From: Mycobacterium basiliense
GTDB lineage: Bacteria > Actinomycetota > Actinomycetes > Mycobacteriales > Mycobacteriaceae
DNA length: 64,000 nt
Direction of reading: 5' to 3'
NCBI RefSeq assembly: GCF_900292015.1
Contig: NZ_LR130759.1
Span: 5,146,001-5,210,000, forward strand
Below, one piece after another: positions 23,049 through 33,397 of this stretch. The notes below the pieces were generated by a model. That model was given only the letters and a program-made list of their open reading frames with translations. It did not search any database and had not been told where the DNA came from. Made by a program: the position numbers and the translations under genes. Numbering within the stretch: position 1 is the stretch's first letter; each line of letters begins with the position of its first letter.

Positions 23049-25379
23049 ATGGCAAGTTTCGGCGGCGAATTGCTTGCCGCCGCGCTCGCCGGTGCGCCGG
23101 CGGGTGAGCGCCCGCTACGCCACGTCGCCGAGCTGCCGGCCCGACCCGGCCGACCAAGTAGTTGGCCGGGTTGGGCCGAGCCCGATGTCGTGCGTGCGTT
23201 TATCGACCGCGGCGTGGCCGCACCCTGGTCACACCAGGTCACCGCCGCGGAGCTGGCACACCATGGTCGGCACGTGGTCGTGAGCACGGGCACCGCGTCG
23301 GGGAAATCGTTGGCGTATCAACTGCCCATCCTCAACGCACTGGCCACCGATCCCCGCAGCCGAGCGTTGTATCTGTCACCGACCAAAGCGCTCGGCCACG
23401 ACCAGTTGCGTACTGCGTACGCACTGACCACTGCCGTGGCGCGACTGGGGGACGTCGCGCCGACCGCCTACGACGGTGACAGCCCTGACGAGGTGCGCCG
23501 TTTCGCTCGCGAGCGTTCTCGATGGGTGTTCTCCAACCCCGACATGGTCCACCTGTCCATCTTGGGTAACCACGCGCGCTGGGCCGTGCTACTGCGAAAC
23601 CTCCGTTTCGTGGTGGTCGACGAATGTCATTATTACCGAGGCGTTTTCGGCTCCAATGTGGCGATGGTGCTGCGGCGCCTAGTACGGCTGTCCGCCCGCT
23701 ATTCGGCCGACCGGGCCACCGGTCCGACGGTGATCTTCGCCAGTGCCACCACCGAATCGCCGGGCGCGACGGCCACCGAACTCATCGGCCAGCCGGTTGT
23801 GGAGATCACCGAGGATGGGTCACCCCAAGGGGCTCGCACCGTGGCACTGTGGGAGCCCGCATTGCGAACGGACCTCACCGGCGAGAACGGCGCCCCGATA
23901 CGTCGGTCGGCCAATGTCGAGGCGGCGCGGGTGATGGCCGACTTGATCGTCGAGGGTGCGCAGACCCTGACGTTCGTTCGGTCGCGGCGTGCCGCAGAGC
24001 TCACCGCGATGGGCGCGCAGGCACGACTGGGCGATGTCGCCCCCCAGTTGTCGAACACGGTGGCCTCCTATCGGGCCGGCTATCTCCCCGAGGACCGCAG
24101 CGCGCTCGAGCACGCGCTGGCCGAAGGGAGACTGCGCGGCCTGGCGACTACCAACGCGCTGGAGTTGGGCGTTGACATTGCCGGGCTCGACGCAGTACTG
24201 CTAGCCGGCTTTCCGGGGACGGTCGCCTCGTTTTGGCAGCAAGCCGGCCGGTCGGGCCGTCGGGGGCAGGGTGCGCTGGTGGTGCTGATTGCCCGGGACG
24301 ATCCGCTGGACACGTACTTGGTCCACCATCCGGCTGCCTTGTTAGACAAGCCGGTTGAGCGCGTGGTGATAGATCCTGGCAACCCATATCTGCTTGGCCC
24401 GCAGCTACTCTGTGCCGCAACCGAACTACCGCTTGAGGACGCCGAAATACGCGAGTGGGGCGCTGTCGACGTGGCGGACAGCCTGGTCGACGACGGTTTG
24501 TTGCGCCGGCGGTCTGGCAAGTATTTCCCGGCGCCAGGAGTGGAACCGCATGCGGCAGTGGATATTCGGGGTTCCATTGGTGGTCAGATCGTCATCGTGG
24601 AGGCCGACACCGGTCGGTTGTTGGGCAGTGCTGGCGCTGGCCAGGCGCCCGCGTCGGTCCATCCGGGCGCGGTGTATCTGCATCAGGGGGAGAGCTACGT
24701 GGTCGACTCGCTGGATGTTCAGGAGGGGATCGCCTTTGTACACGCTGAGGATCCCGGCTATGCGACGTTCGCCCGTGAGATAACCGACATCGCGCTGGCC
24801 GGGACCGGCGAGCGTTTACGCTTCGGGCCCGTCACGCTGGGTGCGGTACCGGTGACCGTCACCAACCAGGTTGTCGGCTACCTGCGCCGTCGACTTTCCG
24901 GTGAGGTCATCGACTTTGTGGAATTGGAGATGCCCCAACACGTGTTGCCCACCACGGCGGTGATGTACACGGTCGATCAGGACGCTTTGGTCGACAGCGG
25001 CATTGATGTGCCTCGAATTCCCGGTTCGCTGCATGCCGCCGAACATGCCGCGATCGGCTTGCTCCCCTTGGTTGCCAGCTGCGACCGGGGCGATATCGGC
25101 GGCATGTCGACCGCGATCGGTCCGGAGGGGTTGCCCAGCGTCTTCGTCTACGACGGCTACCCGGGTGGGGCGGGCTTCGCCGAACGCGGGTTCCGCAAGG
25201 CGGCCATCTGGTTGGGTGCCACTGCCACCGCCATCGAGTCGTGCGAGTGCCCGAATGGGTGTCCGTCGTGCGTGCAATCCCCCAAATGCGGCAATGCCAA
25301 TGATCCACTGGACAAGGCCGGCGCGGTGCGGGTGCTGCGACTGGTGATCAGGGAGTTGGCTGCGGATGACGCCGGGTAA
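23049..25379 (+). CDS. DECH-box superfamily 2 helicase, MrfA-like with DUF1998 domain (Rv3649 ortholog)
   Basis: ATP-dependent helicase of 776 residues. Motif I is STGTASGKS (about residue 80), motif II DECH, motif III SATT and motif VI QQAGRSGRRGQG. The C-terminal DUF1998 region ends with a four-cysteine cluster, CECPNGCPSCVQSPKCGN, that probably binds zinc. Bacterial MrfA relatives act in repair of mitomycin-type DNA lesions. The ATG at 23049 has AAGGG 9 nt upstream; a GTG at 23034 is in frame. In actinobacteria this gene is conserved near the Tad-like pilus cluster, as here. Confidence 0.92.
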   Translation: MASFGGELLAAALAGAPAGERPLRHVAELPARPGRPSSWPGWAEPDVVRAFIDRGVAAPWSHQVTAAELAHHGRHVVVSTGTASGKSLAYQLPILNALATDPRSRALYLSPTKALGHDQLRTAYALTTAVARLGDVAPTAYDGDSPDEVRRFARERSRWVFSNPDMVHLSILGNHARWAVLLRNLRFVVVDECHYYRGVFGSNVAMVLRRLVRLSARYSADRATGPTVIFASATTESPGATATELIGQPVVEITEDGSPQGARTVALWEPALRTDLTGENGAPIRRSANVEAARVMADLIVEGAQTLTFVRSRRAAELTAMGAQARLGDVAPQLSNTVASYRAGYLPEDRSALEHALAEGRLRGLATTNALELGVDIAGLDAVLLAGFPGTVASFWQQAGRSGRRGQGALVVLIARDDPLDTYLVHHPAALLDKPVERVVIDPGNPYLLGPQLLCAATELPLEDAEIREWGAVDVADSLVDDGLLRRRSGKYFPAPGVEPHAAVDIRGSIGGQIVIVEADTGRLLGSAGAGQAPASVHPGAVYLHQGESYVVDSLDVQEGIAFVHAEDPGYATFAREITDIALAGTGERLRFGPVTLGAVPVTVTNQVVGYLRRRLSGEVIDFVELEMPQHVLPTTAVMYTVDQDALVDSGIDVPRIPGSLHAAEHAAIGLLPLVASCDRGDIGGMSTAIGPEGLPSVFVYDGYPGGAGFAERGFRKAAIWLGATATAIESCECPNGCPSCVQSPKCGNANDPLDKAGAVRVLRLVIRELAADDAG

Positions 25380-25896
25380 TCCGGAGCGCGACAGCAGCCG
25401 ATAACAGGTCACTGGGCTCGCGCATCTCAAAATATCCGGCGGATGGCGACCGACCCCTCGACGGTCGACCTCCACCGACCTGCATCATGAGCGCCACTGA
25501 AGGACAACCTTCCGCGTGCCATAACACAGCGCAGTGAACGGTCGGACAAACACAATCCGTTCACATTCCCGTCAATGCGGGCGCAGGCAAAACTACCTGG
25601 ATGTCACTCGGCTACGCAACTCACCCGAATCCGCCCAAACGCACGTCGATGGCCAGGTAGAAGCCACATCCGGCGACCTCAACGGGCACAGAAATCACAG
25701 GCGACTCACAGACGTGACGGGGAAATCGTCGACGTGTCGCGTCTCGAACACGCCGCCCGCCGGCGCCCTGCCTAAAAATCCAAGAATTTCTCGATCGAAA
25801 TTCAACAACCCGCCGATACGGTGCGCGCACCGAAACCGGACCAGCGCGGTCCCGACGTAGCGGAGCGCGGCCGAATCGATCGAGAGGATGTTTTCG
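25380..25896 (+). other. Gene-free upstream region of a PE_PGRS gene
   Basis: About 515 bp with no credible gene on either strand. In H37Rv the short gene PE33 lies here; I see no separate PE remnant in this sequence. The last 60 bp contain a GATACGGT that may be a -10 box, and GAGAGGA just before the PE_PGRS start. Confidence 0.5.
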
Positions 25897-28074
25897 ATGT
25901 CGCTTATTACTGCGGTGCCCGAGGCAATGTTGTCGGCCGCCTCCGATCTCGCCGGTATTGGTGCCACGCTCAACGCGGCCAATGCCGCCGCGGCGGCGCC
26001 CACCACCAATCTGTTGACCGCCGCCGAGGATGAGGTGTCGCGGGCCATCGCGGCGCTGTTCGGTGCACACGGCCAGGGCTATCAAGCGGTGAGCGCCCAA
26101 TTGTCGGCTTTTCACCAACGGTTCGTGTTTGCGCTGACCTGGGGGGGCGGCTCCTATGCCGGCGCAGAGGCCGTCAACGCCGCACCCTTTCAACAGTTCC
26201 TCAATCTGGTCAACGCACCCTCCGAGGCGATGCTTGGACGCCCGATGATCGGCAACGGCGCTAACGGCGCGCCCGGGACCGGACAGACCGGGGGCGACGG
26301 TGGCTGGTTGATCGGCAATGGCGGCAACGGGGGGTCGGGCATGGCCGGATCATTCGGCTCGCCCGCAACCCCCGGCGGCAACGGGGGCAACGGCGGGTTG
26401 CTGTTCGGCAACGGTGGCACCGGCGGCGCGGGAGTGGGCGGCAGCGCGCTCGGCACCGCCGGCGGCAACGGCGGCAATGCCGGGCTTTTCGGCAACGGCG
26501 GCGCTGGCGGGGTCGGCGGGACCGCCACCACGGGATTGGCCGGCGCAGGCGGTAGCGGCGGAATGGGCGGAATGTTCGGCACCGGCGGCGCCGGCGGGAC
26601 CGGCGGAATCAGCAACCACGCCGGCGGAAACGGCGGCAACGGTGGCGGGGCCGGCCTATTCGGTACCGGCGGCGACGGCGGTAGCGGCGGCTTTGCCGGG
26701 TCCGGCATCGGTGGCAGCAGTGCGACCGGCGGGACGGGCGGGGCCGGCGGGAGCGCCACCGGCTTCTTCGGCTCGGGCGGGCATGGCGGACTGGGTGGGG
26801 GCAGCACCGGTACTCCTGGCGCCGGCGGCGCGGGCGGCCATGCGGGCACCAGCTTCGGCAATGGTGGCGATGGCGGCATCGGCGGGCATGGCAACACCAT
26901 TGGGGGTCACGGCGGCGCAGGCGGCGACGCGGGCACAAGATTCGGCCTGGGTGGCGCCGGTGGTGCCGGTGGCTCGGCATACGGCACCGGCGGGACCGGC
27001 GGTCAAGGTGGCATGTCCGGGCTCCTTGGCACCGGCGGCAACGGCGGCAACGGCGGATTCGGTCGAGTCATCGGGGCCGCTGGCGCCAACGGCTACGGCG
27101 GGCCCATGGCGGGCACATTCAGCCTGCTCAATCAGCCGGCCGAGGCGTTGTTCGGCCGTCCGCTGATCGGCAACGGCATCAACGGTGCACCGGGCACCGG
27201 CGCCGACGGCTCAGCCGGCGGCCTGCTGTTGGGCTCCGGCGGGGCGGGCGGTTCCGGCAGCGGATACATCACCGGCGGCTCCAGCACCATCGCCGGGCAG
27301 GCCGGCGGTGCCGGTGGAGCAGGAGGCCTGTTCGGTGCCGGCGGCGCCGGCGGGGCCGGCGGAATGGGCCTCAATGGCAACGGCGGAACCGGTGGAGATG
27401 GCGGCGCCGGTGGACTGCTCGGCGCCGGAGGGGCCGGCGGCAACGGCGGTACCAGCAACTTCACCGGCGGCGCCGGGGGCAACGGTGGCGCCGGCGGACT
27501 CCTGGGCAACGGGGGGGCCGGCGGCGACGGCGCGCAAGGCAATCACGGTGGCGCCGGTGGCGACGGCGGCACCGGTGGCAGGTACGCCTCGGGCGGCAAC
27601 GGCGGCGGCGGCGGCTACAGCAGTACCGGCGCCGGCGGCTCGGGCGGCGCGGGCGGTGCCGGCGATTCCGTGATCGGCAACGGCGGGGCCGGCGGCATCG
27701 GCGGCGTGGGTTCCGCCGGTGGCGTCGGCGGCAATGGCGGCGACGCAGGCTCGCAGTTCGGGTTCGGCGGCAACGGCGGCGCCGGCGGATGGGGCGCCTC
27801 CGGCGGGAACGGCGGCCACGGCGGCAACGGCGGCACGTATGGAAACGGCGGCAACGGAGGCAACGGCGGTCCGGCCACCTTCGGCGGCTCAACGCCCACC
27901 CCGCTGCACTCCGGCAATGGCGGCGACGGCGGCAACGCCGGCATGTACGGCACCGGCGGCAACGGCGGCAACGCCGGCTATCACGTGGGCAAGAGCCTTT
28001 CCGGGACACCTGGGGTCGGCGGCACCGGCGGAACCCGGGACGGCGAGAACGGCCAGGATGGACTGGCAACCTAG
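25897..28074 (+). CDS. PE_PGRS family protein with a second internal GRPLI linker
   Basis: Protein of 725 residues. The PE domain spans about residues 1-95 (start [11 protein letters not shown], secretion motif YAGAE). The linker [20 protein letters not shown] is near residue 110 and a Gly-rich PGRS repeat fills the rest. Unusually, near residue 410 there is a second linker, [19 protein letters not shown], followed again by NGAPGTG and another 300 residues of PGRS. This suggests fusion or recombination of two PGRS modules. The start at 25897 has GAGAGGA upstream; an ATG three codons earlier lies within that site's spacing and is less likely. Confidence 0.9.
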   Translation: MSLITAVPEAMLSAASDLAGIGATLNAANAAAAAPTTNLLTAAEDEVSRAIAALFGAHGQGYQAVSAQLSAFHQRFVFALTWGGGSYAGAEAVNAAPFQQFLNLVNAPSEAMLGRPMIGNGANGAPGTGQTGGDGGWLIGNGGNGGSGMAGSFGSPATPGGNGGNGGLLFGNGGTGGAGVGGSALGTAGGNGGNAGLFGNGGAGGVGGTATTGLAGAGGSGGMGGMFGTGGAGGTGGISNHAGGNGGNGGGAGLFGTGGDGGSGGFAGSGIGGSSATGGTGGAGGSATGFFGSGGHGGLGGGSTGTPGAGGAGGHAGTSFGNGGDGGIGGHGNTIGGHGGAGGDAGTRFGLGGAGGAGGSAYGTGGTGGQGGMSGLLGTGGNGGNGGFGRVIGAAGANGYGGPMAGTFSLLNQPAEALFGRPLIGNGINGAPGTGADGSAGGLLLGSGGAGGSGSGYITGGSSTIAGQAGGAGGAGGLFGAGGAGGAGGMGLNGNGGTGGDGGAGGLLGAGGAGGNGGTSNFTGGAGGNGGAGGLLGNGGAGGDGAQGNHGGAGGDGGTGGRYASGGNGGGGGYSSTGAGGSGGAGGAGDSVIGNGGAGGIGGVGSAGGVGGNGGDAGSQFGFGGNGGAGGWGASGGNGGHGGNGGTYGNGGNGGNGGPATFGGSTPTPLHSGNGGDGGNAGMYGTGGNGGNAGYHVGKSLSGTPGVGGTGGTRDGENGQDGLAT

Positions 28075-28231
28075 GCCCGAGACACCCATTCCACCCGCTG
28101 GGTCGCCGGCACGATCCGGCACCGCCGGCTGAACTTCTGCAACATCGGTATGGCTGGCCCCAGCAAGCCATACGATTCATTCGCTGAAGTCAATGACGAC
28201 TAGGGCCGTATCGGCCGCGGGAGGATGTCCA

Positions 28232-29548
28232 ATGTCGTTTCTGATTGCCTCGCCCGACATGGTGGCTACCGCGGCATCGGATTTGGCCACCATCGGTTCG
28301 ACCATCCAGACGGCCAATGCCACCGCGGCTTTCCCGACTATCAGCGTGCTCGCCGCTGCCGAGGATGAGGTGTCGGCCGCGATCGCGGCCGTGTTTGGTG
28401 CGCACGCCCGCGGCTACCAGACCCTCAGCGCCCAGGCTGAGGCTTTTCACCAGCGGTTCATCCGGTCCCTCAACGTGGGCGCGGCTTCCTATGCGAGCGG
28501 CGAGGCGGCCAACGCCTCACCTCTTCAGCAGCTACTCAATGCGATTAATGCGCCATTTGAGTCGCTGACCGGTCGCCCGCTGATCGGCAACGGCGCAAAC
28601 GGCGCCCCGGGCACGGGCCAAAACGGCGGTGACGGCGGTTGGCTGATCGGCAACGGCGGGGCCGGCGGATCGGGTGACGTGGCCGCTACGGGTCTGCCCG
28701 GCGGCAACGGCGGGGCCGGCGGGTTGCTGTTGGGCGTCGGCGGGGCAGGCGGCGCGGGCGGGTTTTCACCGACCGGTACCGGAGGTGGCGGCGGCAACGG
28801 CGGTGCCGGTGGACCCGGTGGGCTGCTGTTCGGCACCGGTGGTGCCGGCGGCAGCGGCGGATTTGGCGCGGGCGCCGGCGGCGCCGGAGGGCAGGGCGGA
28901 TTGCTGTTCGGCAACGGCGGTGCCGGCGGCGGCGGCGGCTTCGGCGACACAGGCGGCAACGGTGGAACCGGAGGTACCGCCGGACTGTTCGGCACCGGCG
29001 GTACCGGCGGTGCCGGCGGTGGCGGCCAAAACGCGGGCGCCGGGGGCGCCGGTGGCAGCGGCGGCTACTTCGGTAATGGCGGCGCCGGTGGCAGCGGCGG
29101 GAGCGGCGGGGCCAACGGCGGCGGCGGGAACGGCGGCGCGGGCGGCCACGCGGGCATCATCGCCGGCAATGGCGGGCAGGGCGGCCAAGGCGGCGCGGCC
29201 GACGGCGGCAACGGCGGCGCGGGCGGCGACGGCGGGGACGGCGGCGCGGTCTACGGCAGCGGCGGCAACGGTGGCGCCGGCGGCACCGGCGCTAACGGCA
29301 ACGGCGGCGCAGGCGGCGACGGCGGCAACGGCGGGTGGACCGGCAGCGGCGGTAACGGCGGAGACGGCGGGGAGGGCACGAATATCGGTGGTGCTGGCGG
29401 CCGCGGCGGCAGCGCCAAGCTGATCGGCGACGGCGGCAACGGCGGCAACGGCGGCGCCGGTGTGCAGGGCGGCCAGAACGGCAATGGCGGCAATGGTGGG
29501 GCCGCAGGCCAATTGCTGGGCCAGGACGGGCGGCCCGGGACCGCATAG
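28232..29548 (+). CDS. PE_PGRS family protein
   Basis: Protein of 438 residues. The PE domain starts [19 protein letters not shown] and has the YASGE motif near residue 90. The linker [19 protein letters not shown] is near residue 115, followed by about 310 residues of PGRS repeat to the end. GGGAGGA lies 6-7 nt before the ATG at 28232; an in-frame ATG 13 codons earlier lacks such a site. It lies 157 bp after the previous PE_PGRS gene in the same direction. The linkers of the two are almost identical, consistent with duplication or gene conversion. Confidence 0.92.
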   Translation: MSFLIASPDMVATAASDLATIGSTIQTANATAAFPTISVLAAAEDEVSAAIAAVFGAHARGYQTLSAQAEAFHQRFIRSLNVGAASYASGEAANASPLQQLLNAINAPFESLTGRPLIGNGANGAPGTGQNGGDGGWLIGNGGAGGSGDVAATGLPGGNGGAGGLLLGVGGAGGAGGFSPTGTGGGGGNGGAGGPGGLLFGTGGAGGSGGFGAGAGGAGGQGGLLFGNGGAGGGGGFGDTGGNGGTGGTAGLFGTGGTGGAGGGGQNAGAGGAGGSGGYFGNGGAGGSGGSGGANGGGGNGGAGGHAGIIAGNGGQGGQGGAADGGNGGAGGDGGDGGAVYGSGGNGGAGGTGANGNGGAGGDGGNGGWTGSGGNGGDGGEGTNIGGAGGRGGSAKLIGDGGNGGNGGAGVQGGQNGNGGNGGAAGQLLGQDGRPGTA

Positions 29549-29659
29549 GTCCCGAGCCTACGGGTTGCTCGCACGCATGCGCTGTGCTGCAACGAGATTC
29601 CTCGGTAATGAGGTACCCACCCGGTCAACGCGATGACTCGTACTCAGTACACTGCGCGT

Positions 29660-30697
29660 ATGACCCACGACTGGCTGCTCGTGGAGACGCTGGGGGACGA
29701 ACCGGCCGTGGTTGCGCAAGGGCGTCAACTCAAGAATCTCGTCCCAATTACCTCGTTCCTGCGCCGCAGTCCCTACCTTTCGGCGGTGCGTACCGCGATC
29801 GCTCAAACGCTGCAAACCGGCCAAAGCCTGACCAGCATCACCCCCAAAAGTGACCGCGTCATCCGCACCGAACCGGTAGTGATGTCGGATGGCCGCATCC
29901 ACGGTGTGCACGTGTGGAGTGGGCCCGCCGACGAGGAACCGCCCGAGCGGCCAACCCCGGGGCCACTGAAATGGGATCTGACGCTTGGCGTCGCTACCGA
30001 CACGCGAGAGTCGTTGGCCAACAGCGGCAAGAACCCCGATATCGAGGTGACCTACGGCAGAGCGTTCGCCGAGGATCTACCATCGCGGCAACTAAGTCCG
30101 AACGAAACCAAGGTTCTGGCTATGGTCGTCAAGCCGGATCCAGGTCAGACTTTATGCAGCACATGGGAACTCACTGACTGGCAGGGAGCACCAATCCGGA
30201 TAGGATTTGCGGCGCGCAGTGCCATCGAACCGGGAACGGATGGCCGCGACCATCTTGTCGCGCGGGCGATCAATTGGCGTAGCGAGTCCAAGGGCACGTC
30301 CGTGCCGATGGACGATCTGGCGCAGCGAATACTCAAGGGATTGGCCCAAGCCGGCGTTCATCGGGCACTGGTCGATCTGAACACCTGGACGTTGCTGAAG
30401 TGGCTCGATGAGCCTTGCGCCTTCTACGACTGGCGAAGCACCGAAGAGAACAAACCGCGGGTGCATCCCGACGATGCGCAGGTGATGGCGACCATGACAA
30501 AAGAATTCGCCGACGGGGCAACCAGCCGGGTGCTGCGCCTGCCGGGCAACGACACCGCGTGGGTGCCGGTGCACGTCACCGTCAACCGGGTGGAACTCGA
30601 ACCGGAGGCCTACGCCGGTCTGATCTCGGTGCGGCTACCCACCGATGACGAACTTGCTGCCGCCGGTCTGCCGAAAGCCGCACCGGGCACGCGCTAG
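29660..30697 (+). CDS. PAS/GAF-like multidomain protein (Rv3651 ortholog)
   Basis: Soluble mycobacterial protein of 345 residues. The M. tuberculosis ortholog has a solved structure with three domains, including PAS- and GAF-like sensor folds; no ligand or output is established as far as I know. No catalytic motif is visible. The ATG at 29660 is set by homology (MTHDWLLVETLG) and by TACACT 6 nt upstream (29648-29653), a leaderless arrangement; an ATG nine codons earlier is unsupported. It sits between PE_PGRS genes, all on the plus strand. Confidence 0.87.
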   Translation: MTHDWLLVETLGDEPAVVAQGRQLKNLVPITSFLRRSPYLSAVRTAIAQTLQTGQSLTSITPKSDRVIRTEPVVMSDGRIHGVHVWSGPADEEPPERPTPGPLKWDLTLGVATDTRESLANSGKNPDIEVTYGRAFAEDLPSRQLSPNETKVLAMVVKPDPGQTLCSTWELTDWQGAPIRIGFAARSAIEPGTDGRDHLVARAINWRSESKGTSVPMDDLAQRILKGLAQAGVHRALVDLNTWTLLKWLDEPCAFYDWRSTEENKPRVHPDDAQVMATMTKEFADGATSRVLRLPGNDTAWVPVHVTVNRVELEPEAYAGLISVRLPTDDELAAAGLPKAAPGTR

Positions 30698-30836
30698 ATC
30701 ACCGGTCCGCAAAACGGGTTGTCGGAGTTGACGAACCCCGTGACACTTGCGAAACCGTGCCCTCGCGGTCGTAGCCACGCTACGGTGATTGTCTTGCCAT
30801 CACGGTAGGTCCGCCGCAGTAGGACGGGGGTGCCGA

Positions 30837-32489
30837 GTGTCGATTGTCACCGTAGCGCCAGAATTGCTCGCGTCGACCGCGACGGACCTAACCCGTCTCG
30901 GGTCGGTTCTCAACGCGGCCAACGCAGCTGCCGCCGCACCGACCACCACACTGCTGGCCGCGGCGCAAGACGAGGTGTCGGCCGCCGTTGCGGCGTTGTT
31001 CGAGTCGTATGCCGCGACTTATCGCGCGGCGAGCACTTACGCCGCGACGTTCCATAGTCAATTTGTGCAGACCTTGATCGCGGGCGCCGCATCGTATGCG
31101 AGCGCCGAGTCCGGCGCGGTTCAGAGTCTGCTCGACGCCATCAACTCCCCCGCCCAGGAATTGTTGGGGCGGCCGCTGATTGGTAACGGAGCGAATGGCG
31201 TCGCAGGAAGCGGGCAAGACGGTGGGCCTGGGGGGCTGTTGATCGGCAACGGCGGGTCTGGTGGCTCCGGAGCGCCCGGTCAAAACGGCGGCAACGGAGG
31301 TCCCGCTGGACTATTCGGCACCGGCGGGGCCGGGGGCGTGGGCGGATTCGGTCTTCCGGGCCAGCCGGGCGCGGCCGGCGGGGCCGGTGGCAACGGCTGG
31401 CTTTTCGGCGCAGGCGGGAATGGGGGTGCAGGCGGTGGTTCGTTGGACGGCGACGGTGGGAGCGGTGGCGCCGGCGGCGCGGGCGGGTTCCTCGGCGGCG
31501 GGGGCAACGGTGGCGTCGGCGGGGTCAGCGCCCACCACCTCGCCGGCACCGGAGGCGCCGGCGGCAGCGGCGGGGTGTTCGGCTCCGGCGGCGCCGGAGG
31601 AAACGGCGGGCAAGCCGACGAAGCCATCGGAGGCGCGGGCGGCCCAGGCGGCCGCGGCGGATTGCTTTACGGCGCCGGCGGTTCCGGAGGCGACGGCGGA
31701 AATGGCGGCGGCGATGGCGGCATGGGCGGAGTCGGCGGGACAGCGGGGCTAATCGGCTCGGGTGGCGCGGGCGGTGAGGGTGGCACCGGCCTCGCGGCCA
31801 GGGGCGGCGACGGCGGAGCCGGCGGGGCGGCCGGACTGCTCGGTACCGGCGGCAACGGCGGTAACGGCGGGACCGGCGGTAACGATGGTGGAACCGGCGC
31901 CGCCGGCGGCCACGGAGGGATGCTGGTCGGCTCCGGCGGAGCGGGCGGCGACGGCGGCAACGGCCAACCCGCGACCGGCGGGGACGGTGGGTCGGGAGGC
32001 GCGGCCGGGTTGTTGGGCACCGGTGGAGCCGGCGGAGGTGGCGGGATCGGTCACAACAAGGGAGGTGTGGGCGGCTCCGGTGGGGCCGGCCTGCTCTGGG
32101 GTGATGGCGGTTCCGGCGGCGACGGCGGCGTCGCGGGCCTCGACGGCGGAATCGGCGGTTCCGGTGGCGCCGCCGGCATACTCGTCGGCGCCGGCGGGGC
32201 GGGCGGCTCGGGCGGGTGGGGCGGCTTCAGCATCGCCGGCAACGGCGGGCACGGCGGCACCGGCGGCAAGGCAGGGCTGATCGGCAACGGTGGCAACGGC
32301 GGTGCCGGCGGGATCACCGCAGCGATCGGCAGTACCGGTGGTGATGGTGGTAACGGCGGGGACGCCTGGCTGATCGGCAATGGCGGCAACGGCGGCAACG
32401 CCGGCCCGCCCCCCCACACCGGCCAGACGGGCGTGGGCGGCCTCGGCGGGCTGCTGATCGGCGCAAACGGGATGAACGGGTCCACGTAG
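30837..32489 (+). CDS. PE_PGRS family protein, intact counterpart of H37Rv PE_PGRS60/61
   Basis: Protein of 550 residues. The PE domain starts at a GTG with [18 protein letters not shown] and has YASAE near residue 90. The linker [18 protein letters not shown] is near residue 115, and PGRS repeats run to the C-terminus ([13 protein letters not shown]). By position, between Rv3651 and the Rv3654c-like gene, it corresponds to PE_PGRS60 and PE_PGRS61, which in H37Rv are two short fragments. Here one uninterrupted frame spans the locus. A G-rich GGACGGGGG precedes the start. Confidence 0.88.
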   Translation: MSIVTVAPELLASTATDLTRLGSVLNAANAAAAAPTTTLLAAAQDEVSAAVAALFESYAATYRAASTYAATFHSQFVQTLIAGAASYASAESGAVQSLLDAINSPAQELLGRPLIGNGANGVAGSGQDGGPGGLLIGNGGSGGSGAPGQNGGNGGPAGLFGTGGAGGVGGFGLPGQPGAAGGAGGNGWLFGAGGNGGAGGGSLDGDGGSGGAGGAGGFLGGGGNGGVGGVSAHHLAGTGGAGGSGGVFGSGGAGGNGGQADEAIGGAGGPGGRGGLLYGAGGSGGDGGNGGGDGGMGGVGGTAGLIGSGGAGGEGGTGLAARGGDGGAGGAAGLLGTGGNGGNGGTGGNDGGTGAAGGHGGMLVGSGGAGGDGGNGQPATGGDGGSGGAAGLLGTGGAGGGGGIGHNKGGVGGSGGAGLLWGDGGSGGDGGVAGLDGGIGGSGGAAGILVGAGGAGGSGGWGGFSIAGNGGHGGTGGKAGLIGNGGNGGAGGITAAIGSTGGDGGNGGDAWLIGNGGNGGNAGPPPHTGQTGVGGLGGLLIGANGMNGST

Positions 32490-32506
32490 TCCGAGCACGA
32501 GCTTCG

Positions 32507-32887
32507 TCAGCTGCCGTTGACCTGCCCAGAGCCGACGGGCCCCGCACGCGCCACGGCCCGCGCGGCACCCGCGAAGGCGACCGGCACCTCCACCGTGACC
32601 ACCGCGTCGAGGTTCTGCACCACGCATTGGATCTGGCCGACTCGCATCTCGTGCGCCACTTCCGTCGCCCGGGCGCAGGCCGCGGCCACCCCACGCGGCA
32701 GTCGCGCGGCCGCGCCCAGCGCGGCCAGATCGGCCACCGCCTGCGCCCGGTGACGAGCCACCACGACCGAGCCCAAATAGGCACCGGCCGCCAAGACACA
32801 CAGCAGCACACCGACCATGGCTACCGCAAGAACGGTGGCTGAGCCGTGGTCATTGCGGCTCTGCGGCCGCGACAGCGTCGGCAGCAA
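32507..32887 (-). CDS. TadE-like pilus-cluster protein (Rv3654c ortholog)
   Basis: Small protein with one N-terminal membrane helix preceded by a prepilin-like stretch, SRNDHGSATVLAVAMVGVLL, then a conserved VVARHRAQAVADLAALGAA segment. It belongs to the Rv3654c family of TadE/TadG-like proteins found with Tad secretion genes. The start is uncertain. A TTG at 32887 (126 residues, overlapping the preceding gene by 38 bp) keeps the pre-helix segment; the first ATG, at 32818, would fall inside the helix. It is the last gene of the operon, and ends 17 bp from the convergent PE_PGRS stop. Confidence 0.7.
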   Translation of the reverse strand: MLPTLSRPQSRNDHGSATVLAVAMVGVLLCVLAAGAYLGSVVVARHRAQAVADLAALGAAARLPRGVAAACARATEVAHEMRVGQIQCVVQNLDAVVTVEVPVAFAGAARAVARAGPVGSGQVNGS

Positions 32888-33176
32888 TCTCCAAATGAGG
32901 CAAGATCTTCGAATGTGTAGTGACTGAGGCGACAAGAAATTCACCATCCCGGCGTAGCTGGATTTGGGCTCCAGGCGGCGCAATTCGGCGAGCGATCTCG
33001 ACTGCCAACCGTTCGTCACCACGCCCGGCGAGCCGCGCGGCCTCTCTCGCGGCGTCGATGCAACGGAGTTGCATTGACAGCGCGGTGATTGCCGCAATGC
33101 ACAGCCCCAGCACCACAACTAGCGTGGCAATCGCCAAAGCGGCCTCGACGGTGCTCGACCCGGCAACCGATGCTAG
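32850..33176 (-). CDS. TadE-like minor pseudopilin with no standard start codon (Rv3655c ortholog)
   Basis: About 108 residues. The prepilin-like segment SVAGSSTVEAALAIATLVVV (Glu five residues after Gly) is followed by a helix and a small extracytoplasmic domain, so it is probably a minor subunit of the Tad-like pilus. I find no ATG, GTG or TTG in frame between the previous gene's stop and the Gly-Glu motif. The first is a TTG at 33137 inside the helix, and the only upstream ATG (33401) would mean reading through the whole pilin gene in another frame. The coordinate given is the first codon after the upstream overlap, not a proven start. A -1 shift at the end of the pilin gene would enter this frame. 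Confidence 0.65.
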   Translation of the reverse strand, partial: LASVAGSSTVEAALAIATLVVVLGLCIAAITALSMQLRCIDAAREAARLAGRGDERLAVEIARRIAPPGAQIQLRRDGEFLVASVTTHSKILPHLEIAADAVAAAEPQ

Positions 33177-33373
33177 GCCTTGGTGCTCAGCGCCCGCCCA
33201 ATGATGTGGTTTAACGCCGACACGACCGAATCGCCGGTGACGACGGTATAGAGGATCGCGCCGAACGCCGCCGCCGCGATAGTCCCTATTGCGTACTCGA
33301 CGGTGGACATTCCCGACTCGTCGGTCACCAACAACGTCATCCGCGCCAGCAGGATTCGAAACGCCTTGGACAT
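33173..33373 (-). CDS. Flp-type pilin, DUF4244 (Rv3656c ortholog)
   Basis: Short pilin of 66 residues. The prepilin cleavage region is DESGMSTVEYAIG: Gly at the cut site and Glu at position 5 of the mature chain, followed by one membrane helix, as in Flp/TadA pilins. This is the likely main structural subunit of the cluster. AAAGGA lies upstream of the ATG at 33373; a GTG one codon earlier is also possible. No prepilin peptidase gene is in the window. Confidence 0.85.
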   Translation of the reverse strand: MSKAFRILLARMTLLVTDESGMSTVEYAIGTIAAAAFGAILYTVVTGDSVVSALNHIIGRALSTKA

Positions 33374-33397
33374 CACTACATTCCTTTCCTTGCGACT

